Under the pieces are notes generated by a model, which was not told the origin of the DNA, ran no database searches, and worked only from the letters and a program-made list of their open reading frames with translations. The translations under genes and the position numbers were made by a program. A stretch of 17,834 bases of DNA from Gammaproteobacteria bacterium (GTDB taxonomy: Bacteria; Pseudomonadota; Gammaproteobacteria; SZUA-152), in contig JAUWLO010000015.1 in the NCBI GenBank assembly GCA_030613605.1, forward strand, positions 1 through 17,834, written 5' to 3'. Shown here one piece after another: positions 1 to 5,492 of this stretch. Numbering within the stretch: the first letter of the stretch is position 1; every line of letters begins with the position of its first letter.

Positions 1-141
1 AGTAACTACGTGTTGGGCAAAGCTTCGTCTGATGATCAAAGGCACATAGATAATTCTATTGATGAAGCCCTGCGTACACTACCGCAGATTATTGAAGGCG
101 AACATCAGCCAGCAATGAAACACCTTCACAGTTTAAAATAA
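1..141 (+). CDS. pth: Peptidyl-tRNA hydrolase, C-terminal fragment (partial)
   Basis: The reading frame is open from the first base and ends at TAA 139-141, giving the last 46 residues of a protein that starts outside the window. The fragment has the typical Pth tail: a YVLGK stretch, then an acidic helix (DEALRTLPQIIEG) and a final AMKHLHSLK, comparable to the 'AM..LH' ending of E. coli Pth. Pth hydrolyses the ester bond of peptidyl-tRNAs dropped from stalled ribosomes, in the cytoplasm. The catalytic residues lie upstream and cannot be checked. The next gene, ychF, begins 40 bp downstream on the same strand, and pth-ychF is a conserved operon in gammaproteobacteria, which supports the call. 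Confidence 0.88.
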   Translation, partial: SNYVLGKASSDDQRHIDNSIDEALRTLPQIIEGEHQPAMKHLHSLK

Positions 142-181
142 CCATCCGTTTTTCAAAACGGTAATTAAGAGACGCAATAGT

Positions 182-1273
182 ATGGGATTCAAATGTGGAA
201 TTGTAGGGTTGCCCAATGTCGGCAAATCCACACTTTTTAACGCCTTGACCAAGGCCGGAATACAGGCGGCGAATTATCCGTTTTGCACCATTGAGCCCAA
301 CGTGGGTGTGGTGCCAGTACCGGATCCGCGTCTGGATGCCCTGGCGAAAATTGTCGACCCAGAACGTGTATTGCCTACGACCATAGAGTTTGTGGACATC
401 GCCGGACTGGTGGCAGGTGCCTCCAAAGGTGAAGGCCTGGGCAACAAGTTTCTTGCCAATATCCGTGAGACCGATGCCATCGCCCACGTGGTGCGTTGTT
501 TTGAAGATGATGACGTGGTGCATGTGGAAGGTAAAATTGATCCCCTGAGCGATATCGAAGTCATCAACACCGAGCTTGCACTGGCGGATCTCGACTCCGT
601 AGAGAAGGCGATATTTCGTACCGCCAAGATGGCCAAATCGGGCGACAAAGATGCCAAAGCTAAACTGGCGGTGCTGGAGCTGGTCAGAACGGGACTGGAT
701 GAAGGCAAGATGGTTCATGCCATGGGGCTGGATGACGACCAAAGTAAGATATTGTATGAATTGTTTTTGCTCACCGCCAAGCCGACCATGTATATCGCCA
801 ACGTGGCCGAAGATGGTCTGGAGAATAATCCCCTGCTCGACAAGGTGCGTGAACTGGCAGAATCGGAAGGGGCTGTGGTTGTACCGGTATGCGCATCGAT
901 CGAGTCGGAATTATCGGAGCTGGACGACGACGAGCGCGACGAGTTTCTGGAAGAGCTGGGTCTGGAAGAGCCGGGCCTCAATCGGGTGATTCGTGCCGGA
1001 TATGATTTGTTGAAGCTGCAGACGTACTTCACCGCCGGGGAGAAAGAAGTGCGTGCCTGGACGGTGGCGGTAGGTGCCACGGCACCCCAGTCAGCGGGTG
1101 TGATTCATACAGATTTTGAAAAAGGTTTTATTCGTGCAGAAGTGGTTTCCTATGACGATTTCATCGCCAACAATGGCGAGCAGGGTGCCAAGGAGGCGGG
1201 GAAATGGCGTTTGGAGGGCAAGGACTACGTCACCCAGGATGGGGATGTTATGCATTTTCGCTTTAACGTCTAA
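182..1273 (+). CDS. ychF: Ribosome-associated redox-regulated ATPase YchF (Obg family)
   Basis: This 363-residue protein has the length of E. coli YchF. The P-loop GLPNVGKST is at residues 9-17 and the switch II motif DIAGLVAGASKGEGLG starts near residue 72. The NVAE sequence sits where GTPases carry NKxD and matches the known preference of YchF for ATP. Cys35 in NYPFCTI matches the cysteine linked to redox control in E. coli. A coiled-coil region precedes a C-terminal TGS domain (about residues 275-363). YchF binds ribosomes, hydrolyses ATP and is implicated in oxidative-stress response. The ATG at 182 follows a purine-rich AAGAGA about ten bases upstream. It lies just after pth, probably in one transcript. 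The many reverse-strand open frames under this gene are codon shadows. Confidence 0.97.
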   Translation: MGFKCGIVGLPNVGKSTLFNALTKAGIQAANYPFCTIEPNVGVVPVPDPRLDALAKIVDPERVLPTTIEFVDIAGLVAGASKGEGLGNKFLANIRETDAIAHVVRCFEDDDVVHVEGKIDPLSDIEVINTELALADLDSVEKAIFRTAKMAKSGDKDAKAKLAVLELVRTGLDEGKMVHAMGLDDDQSKILYELFLLTAKPTMYIANVAEDGLENNPLLDKVRELAESEGAVVVPVCASIESELSELDDDERDEFLEELGLEEPGLNRVIRAGYDLLKLQTYFTAGEKEVRAWTVAVGATAPQSAGVIHTDFEKGFIRAEVVSYDDFIANNGEQGAKEAGKWRLEGKDYVTQDGDVMHFRFNV

Positions 1274-1290
1274 GAGCGAATCCGCTCTTT
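1272..1290 (+). terminator. Hairpin at the ychF stop, possible terminator
   Basis: AAGAGCG (1272-1278) and CGCTCTT (1283-1289) form a perfect 7-bp stem with a 4-base loop, starting inside the ychF stop codon. Only three or four T residues follow, so as an intrinsic terminator it is weak. It may instead protect the 3' end of the pth-ychF message. Confidence 0.4.
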
Positions 1291-1337
1291 ATCAGCTGGA
1301 CAAGACCGGGCGGAAAACATACAATCTCGCCTCTTTT

Positions 1338-1368
1338 TGATCCCGACTTTAACTTACAACCGGGATCA
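1338..1368. repeat. 8-bp inverted repeat between ychF and tRNA-Met
   Basis: TGATCCCG at 1338-1345 and CGGGATCA at 1361-1368 are exact reverse complements separated by 15 bases. The repeat lies 13 bp before the tRNA gene. No T-run follows on either strand, so it does not look like an intrinsic terminator. It could be an operator or an RNA processing hairpin in a pth-ychF-tRNA transcript. Confidence 0.45.
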
Positions 1369-1381
1369 AGCACCGAAAAAT

Positions 1382-1458
1382 GGCTATGTAGCTCAGCTGG
1401 TTAGAGCACATCACTCATAATGATGGGGTCCCCTGTTCAAATCAGGGCATAGCCACCA
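1382..1458 (+). tRNA. tRNA-Met (CAT), elongator type, CCA encoded
   Basis: The sequence folds as a full cloverleaf. The acceptor stem is GGCTATG (1382-1388) with CATAGCC (1448-1454). The D arm is at 1391-1407. The anticodon stem is CATCA/TGATG with loop CTCATAA, giving anticodon CAT at 1416-1418. The T stem is CCCTG/CAGGG with loop TTCAAAT, followed by discriminator A1455 and a genomic CCA (1456-1458). The body closely resembles E. coli elongator tRNA-Met. The paired 1:72 end rules out an initiator, and the sequence is unlike tRNA-Ile2. Its wobble C34 is the target that TmcA acetylates to ac4C, and tmcA lies 4 kb downstream. Confidence 0.97.
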
Positions 1459-1466
1459 TTTTTTCA
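1437..1466 (+). repeat. tRNA 3'-tail direct repeat, copy 1 (within tRNA-Met)
   Basis: This 30-base segment runs from the T loop of tRNA-Met through the CCA and the following T6CA. It is repeated exactly at 1608-1637, with a start-to-start distance of 171 bp. Duplicated tRNA tails arise at integration sites of tRNA-targeting elements and in tRNA-linked tandem repeats. Confidence 0.9.
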
Positions 1467-1502
1467 TTTTTCAGACAATAATGATTTCCACGCATTATCC
1501 TA

Positions 1503-1607
1503 AGGGACCCATTTTTTATTGATGGGGCCTCCGTTGATTCGTGCCATCCCTGGCACTCACCCATAGGGCGTACTGCGTACGTCCCGGTTTGTGTCCAGAC
1601 AAACCGG
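1503..1607 (+). other. Cluster of four hairpins between the two tRNA tails; candidate structured RNA
   Basis: Read as RNA, this stretch is nearly all stems. They are AGG..CCCAT with ATGGG.CCT (1503-1530); GTGCCA with TGGCAC around TCCC (1541-1556); GGGCGTAC with GTACG-T-CCC (1566-1585, one bulge); and CCGGTTTG with CAAACCGG (1584-1607). The last two share bases 1584-1585, so their outer pairs compete. The final stem ends on the base before the second tRNA-tail copy. No convincing open frame is present. It could be a dispersed palindromic repeat, a processed RNA released from the tRNA transcript, or an element remnant. Confidence 0.45.
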
Positions 1608-1637
1608 TCAAATCAGGGCATAGCCACCATTTTTTCA
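1608..1637 (+). repeat. tRNA 3'-tail direct repeat, copy 2 (orphan)
   Basis: An exact 30-base copy of 1437-1466, comprising the 3' half of the T arm, the acceptor strand, CCA and T6CA, without any 5' tRNA part. Identity stops abruptly at both ends: the base before is G against T, and the base after is C against T. It cannot itself form a tRNA. Confidence 0.9.
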
Positions 1638-1666
1638 CCCTACGGTTCATTCATTACCAAATAATA

Positions 1667-2488
1667 TTATTGTATTGGCACCCGCTCTGACCAATTAGCC
1701 TCTGGGAGAAAATCTGCCTCATCCATTATGTCCTGAGCCTTATCAGCATAGCCCAATGCTTCCAGGATCTTAGCTTTCAGAATTAGCGCATTTCGGGAAT
1801 TGGGTGAGAGTTCTAAAGCATTATCTACAAATTTTAGTGCCCACTGATCTTTTTCTGTTATATAGCTGATCAGGGCCATATTGTAATACGCTTTTTGGTA
1901 GGTTGGGTCGATCTCGAATGCAGACATAAAATGATCGGCTGCCTGATAGTATTGCTGTCGTTTGGCAAAGATTACTCCGATGTCGTCATGGGCTTCAGAG
2001 TTTGTCGGATCAATTTTTAGCGCATTTTCAAAATCAGCCTTTGCCTTATCTTCATCACCTAACCATAAGTGACGTACGCCGCGTTTTGTATAGGCAACAG
2101 AATTATTCGGATTTCGATTTATGTAAACATCCAGGTCTTCAATGCCCTCTTCAATCCAGCCAGCCCTTGCCAGAGCAACACCTCTTCCAAAATAGGCCTC
2201 ATTGAGAGAATCATCTAATTTAAGGGCTGAAGTGTAGTCTTTTACGGCATCGTCAAAATTGTGGGCCAGGAAACGCGCATCGCCTCTTTCAATATAGGGG
2301 GTTGGGTTACCTGGCTCGTTTTTGATGCGTTGATCTCGAACTGCGGTATAGGCTTCCAGTACTTCAGGGTCGGTAATATTGAGATCGAATGGAGACGCTG
2401 GCAGTGGTGGTGAGGCAAATATTAATAGCAATAATATATGTGCGGTTATAGCAGTTTTAGGGTAATTACCACGGTTTTCTTGCGACAT
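1667..2488 (-). CDS. TPR-repeat protein with N-terminal signal or anchor segment
   Basis: The protein has 273 residues when started at the ATG on the complement of 2486-2488. That start has an ideal GGAGG six bases upstream (complement of 2495-2499). A 15-residue longer frame reaches 2533 without a ribosome site. Residues 11-31 form a hydrophobic segment ending SPPLPA, consistent with export or anchoring. About residues 64-267 are six consecutive 34-residue TPR units with the usual spacing of G/A-Y and 'A..D...AL.LDP' positions, for example DYTSALKLD, DFENALKIDP and FVDNALELSP. TPRs are protein-interaction scaffolds, and the partner cannot be read from the sequence. The gene is transcribed away from the tmcA leader fragment and alone on its strand. 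I do not recognise a named family. Confidence 0.85.
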   Translation of the reverse strand: MSQENRGNYPKTAITAHILLLLIFASPPLPASPFDLNITDPEVLEAYTAVRDQRIKNEPGNPTPYIERGDARFLAHNFDDAVKDYTSALKLDDSLNEAYFGRGVALARAGWIEEGIEDLDVYINRNPNNSVAYTKRGVRHLWLGDEDKAKADFENALKIDPTNSEAHDDIGVIFAKRQQYYQAADHFMSAFEIDPTYQKAYYNMALISYITEKDQWALKFVDNALELSPNSRNALILKAKILEALGYADKAQDIMDEADFLPEANWSERVPIQ

Positions 2489-2601
2489 GCCACACCTCCA
2501 TTTTCTCCAGTGTAGTATGGATATTTGCCGCATGCCATAAACGGGATTTGTAAAAACCTCTTATGCACAGGGAAGACTAGCGACTAACCTAATTTCTTTG
2601 T

Positions 2602-2703
2602 ATTGGGGCCACATTTTAGGGGTATTTTGGGTGTTATGATTTCCTTATGTTCGATTTGCTCACGGGAATAACCAGTCTGGAATCACAGGCAACTTTAGAC
2701 GTA
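2602..2703 (+). pseudogene. Truncated, diverged copy of the tmcA leader and first 19 codons
   Basis: Bases 2602-2703 align without a gap to 5448-5549, the leader and start of the intact tmcA, at about 72% by hand count (about 64% before the ATG and 77% after). The fragment starts ATG at 2647 and reads MFDLLTGITSLESQATLDV against MFDLLTGITSPESPVAPDV. The similarity ends at codon 19; the frame then runs into the 3' end of the M48 protease gene and stops at 2742. Five codons differ only at synonymous third positions, so the two copies diverged while both were coding. This is a remnant of a tmcA relative rather than a fresh duplication. Confidence 0.75.
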
Positions 2704-2709
2704 GGGTTA

Positions 2710-2728
2710 AAGGGGGCAGAGCCCCTTA
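2710..2728 (-). terminator. GC-rich hairpin at the end of the M48 protease gene
   Basis: On the complement, the stop TAA is followed by GGGGC-TCT-GCCCC, a perfect 5-bp GC stem extended by A/G-T pairs, then CTTTAACCC. The T-run is short, so termination is plausible but not strong. The hairpin sits exactly where the tmcA-like fragment loses similarity, which marks the junction of the two blocks. Confidence 0.45.
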
Positions 2729-4690
2729 CGCTAATAAGTTAGGAATAGGGCTATCAATCACTGCCGCTATACTGGCTATTATCTCTTTTTCCACTGCGGT
2801 TATTTCACCATCCTGTTTAGCGCAATCAGCTAGCCCTTTTAACAGCTTCGCTTTTAGTAATGGGTAACAGTTCGCTAATTTATTCGCAGCTTTTATGAAA
2901 TCCACCAGCTGGCATTGATCTTTATCAATCAATTTTAGTGAATACAAACCGACAGTATTCGCGCCGCGTCCAAAGGCACGTTCTGCTTCTTTGATTTCGT
3001 GGTGCCCGTAATGGGCGAGCATGGATAAAATTAGACGATACTCTTCAGAAACCCGTTTAATTTTTTTATATTTAGGTTTGCTGGGTTTTGCCTTTTCAAG
3101 ATCTGATGCAAGGTAATGCGTGATTAACTGGTATAAGCACCACTCAAGCATTTCAACTTTATTGTCGGCATGAATTATTGCCATCATTGTTTTTTTAAAT
3201 ATTTTATATTGTTCGGCCGACATGCATTTTAATGCAGGCATAGCCAGTTCCAGCAGGGGGAGGCGGTAGGCTATATCCATACTGATTACGCCTGGAATTA
3301 ATTGTAAGGTCTGGATTGATAATCCTGGAACACCAGCATTTTTGATTGTCTCCAACTGCTTTTTCTGTATTGCTTCTTCCTCATCAAGTAATAATGCATA
3401 AACGAGAGCTGTAGCACCAAAGGGGTCCATAACCATTTGATTTAGTTCTGGTGGAATAACTTCTGTGCCGGGTGCGTTTGTAGCTGCGTTTCCTGATATC
3501 GCCGAAACTATATCAGTGTAATCGCCTGTTATTGCTGATCCGGCAATAATGGTGGCCGCTAATTTTTTCTTCTGGGATTTTTTTCTCTGTTCTATCTTTT
3601 GTTTTCTCTCGCGATTTTCCGATTCGGAAAGTTTTTCTTTTCGACGAACCAGTTCACCATTCCAGCCTGGCTCAATTTTACGAATTCGATCTTCGATTGG
3701 AGGGTGTGTGGAAAATAATTCTAGTGGTCCCTGTGAGCTACCAATAAACATGTGGCTAGCTTCAGCTGCATTTGGGGTGGAAAGTTTTGTGCCTTTAATG
3801 TAGCCGCCCATAATTTTTAAGGCATTGGCAATACCTTGTGGGTTGCGTGTGAATTGCACCGAGGATGCATCCGCAAGGAATTCACGCTGACGACTAATAG
3901 CCGCTTTGATCATTCCCGCAAAGAAACTGCCAAGCCAGCCGACTAACATTAAAATTAAGCCTGCCCCGAGGACTCGTATATCACCTGATCGTCTACGGCC
4001 GAATCGGCCATATCCACCGCCACCCGCATGCATTAATAAGCGTCCTGAGCTTGAGATGAATAAAATCCCACTCAGCATAGCGATCAGGCGTAAGTTCAAT
4101 CTCATGTCGCCATTTAAGATATGGCTAAACTCATGAGCGACAACCCCCTGAAGCTGTTCCCTGTTAAGTTGATCCAGAGCGCCCTGGGTAATACCAACAA
4201 CTGCATTTGCCGGCGTATCTCCCGCTGCAAAAGCATTGATGCCTCTTTCTTCTCCCAGCAAATAGACGGGAGGTACAGGCATACCTGAAGCCAGAGCCAT
4301 TTCCTCAACGATATTTAGAATACGCCGCTCATCGGAATTATCAGTGTTAGGGTTTATGCGTTTTCCACCCAGGGACTCAGCGATATTTTTTCCACCCCCG
4401 GAAAGGCTTATCCATTTGAAAATAATCACACATAAAATAGTCCCGCTGACAAAAAGGCTGATTTTTCCAAAAATTGCCCAATTGAGGTATTGAGAAATAG
4501 GGTTTTGTCCGTTGGTTAGAATGGTATCCGTAGTGCTTCTGTAATCCGTAGAATAGTCATCTGCAAACCAAAAACCGGTAGCGATAATTACGCTGGTAAT
4601 CGCTGTTAACACTATGACGGCTATTATAAACAGGAACACCAGGTACCTGGTTTTTTTACGAGCATCGTCCTGCTCTGCAAAGAAGTTCAT
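2726..4690 (-). CDS. M48-family membrane metalloprotease (HtpX-like) with long C-terminal extension
   Basis: At 654 residues this is more than twice the length of E. coli HtpX (293). Hydrophobic segments lie near residues 16-39, 73-91, 202-218 and 240-262. The zinc site is HEFSH (186-190) with the third ligand Glu270 in REFLAD. The family motif THPPIEDRI is at 328-336, so the protease core looks active. A highly charged linker (about 349-377) leads to a roughly 275-residue cytosolic-type extension. Two helices there, HADNKVEMLEW (507-517) and AKQDGEITAVEKE (624-636), have the acidic pattern of TerB-like domains (inference). Such proteases are thought to degrade damaged membrane proteins. It follows lemA by 45 bp on the same strand, a common pairing. 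I give no symbol because the architecture differs from classic htpX. Confidence 0.9.
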   Translation of the reverse strand: MNFFAEQDDARKKTRYLVFLFIIAVIVLTAITSVIIATGFWFADDYSTDYRSTTDTILTNGQNPISQYLNWAIFGKISLFVSGTILCVIIFKWISLSGGGKNIAESLGGKRINPNTDNSDERRILNIVEEMALASGMPVPPVYLLGEERGINAFAAGDTPANAVVGITQGALDQLNREQLQGVVAHEFSHILNGDMRLNLRLIAMLSGILFISSSGRLLMHAGGGGYGRFGRRRSGDIRVLGAGLILMLVGWLGSFFAGMIKAAISRQREFLADASSVQFTRNPQGIANALKIMGGYIKGTKLSTPNAAEASHMFIGSSQGPLELFSTHPPIEDRIRKIEPGWNGELVRRKEKLSESENRERKQKIEQRKKSQKKKLAATIIAGSAITGDYTDIVSAISGNAATNAPGTEVIPPELNQMVMDPFGATALVYALLLDEEEAIQKKQLETIKNAGVPGLSIQTLQLIPGVISMDIAYRLPLLELAMPALKCMSAEQYKIFKKTMMAIIHADNKVEMLEWCLYQLITHYLASDLEKAKPSKPKYKKIKRVSEEYRLILSMLAHYGHHEIKEAERAFGRGANTVGLYSLKLIDKDQCQLVDFIKAANKLANCYPLLKAKLLKGLADCAKQDGEITAVEKEIIASIAAVIDSPIPNLLA

Positions 4691-4735
4691 AGCCTGAATG
4701 ATGGGGTTTATTAAAGGAAGATAATTAAAATTTCA

Positions 4736-5329
4736 CTAAAAGTTTACTTTAGGAGCTGCCTGAATTTGAGCCGTGTCTTCAAACTCCAGTAATGTCGCAT
4801 CTTTTGGATGGCCAAATCTGGCGGCAAAAAATACAGGCGGGAATGACTGACGATAGGTATTGAATTCTGTGACCGCATCGTTAAAAGCCTGGCGTGAAAA
4901 TGAAACGCGATTTTCAGTTGAGGTTAGTTCTTCTGATAGTTGCATCATGTTTTCGCTGGCCTTGAGATCAGGGTAGGCTTCCATGACAACATTTAATTTC
5001 CCTAGTGCGCCCGCAAGGGCATTTTCTGCCCCGGCTAAATTCTGAATTGCTGCGCCGGATGGGTCTGCAGATGCTGCTTTTAATACGGCCATGGCTTCAT
5101 TGCGTGCACTAATAACCGCTTCAAGTGTTTCGCGTTCATGGCTCATATATCCCCTGGCAGTTTCTACCAGGTTAGGTATCAAGTCATATCGTCGTTTGAG
5201 TTGCACTTCAATTTGTGAAAATCCATTTTGGAATCTGTTTTTCAAGGTGACGAGCTGATTATAAATACTGACAATGTAAAAAATAATACCGACAATAACT
5301 ACCCAAAAAATAATGCTTGAAATTTCCAT
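4736..5329 (-). CDS. lemA: LemA family protein
   Basis: The 197-residue protein has one N-terminal membrane segment (about residues 5-22), then the LemA signature: YNQLVTLKNRF, QIEVQLKRRYDLIPNLVETARGY (about 40-61) and HERETLEAVISARN. The rest is predicted helical, including MEAYPDLKASENM and an NTYRQSFPP region near the C-terminus. LemA proteins are membrane-anchored helical-bundle proteins of uncertain role, very often paired with an M48 protease or a TPM-domain protein. Here the protease gene follows directly, so the two are likely cotranscribed and functionally linked. A GGAAG lies eight bases before the ATG. The gene is divergent from tmcA with a 163-bp shared upstream region. Confidence 0.93.
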   Translation of the reverse strand: MEISSIIFWVVIVGIIFYIVSIYNQLVTLKNRFQNGFSQIEVQLKRRYDLIPNLVETARGYMSHERETLEAVISARNEAMAVLKAASADPSGAAIQNLAGAENALAGALGKLNVVMEAYPDLKASENMMQLSEELTSTENRVSFSRQAFNDAVTEFNTYRQSFPPVFFAARFGHPKDATLLEFEDTAQIQAAPKVNF

Positions 5330-5371
5330 AATTTAGGCTTCCGTTGATGGCTCTTAATATTAGTAAGAAAA

Positions 5372-5400
5372 TTGAGTGTAATCTGAATATCGGCTTTATA
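5372..5400 (+). promoter_or_regulatory. Candidate sigma-70 promoter for tmcA
   Basis: TTGAGT (5372-5377) and TTTATA (5395-5400) are separated by 17 bp, close to the sigma-70 consensus. This would start transcription about 85 bases before the tmcA ATG. It is in the lemA/tmcA divergent region and upstream of the part shared with the 2602-2703 copy. Prediction by eye only. Confidence 0.35.
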
Positions 5401-5492
5401 CCACGAATCTCCAGTCAGGAAAGTGGTCGCTGGCTTAAAATCATTACATTGGGGTTCGGGTTTATAAGTTTTGAGGATGTTATGATCCCCTC

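Noticed and set aside
89..742. 217-residue reverse-strand open frame under ychF, and similar frames at 274-708 and 715-1080
   Set aside because: They lie wholly inside a confidently identified gene, have low-complexity or unlikely composition and no ribosome site, and are codon shadows.
1116..1340. Forward open frame across the ychF end
   Set aside because: It overlaps ychF in another frame and continues through the hairpin region; no recognisable protein and no ribosome site.
1382..1458. Alternative identity as initiator tRNA or tRNA-Ile2 (CAT, lysidine)
   Set aside because: The first acceptor pair is fully matched, unlike an initiator, and the body matches elongator tRNA-Met rather than the GGCCCCT-type tRNA-Ile2.
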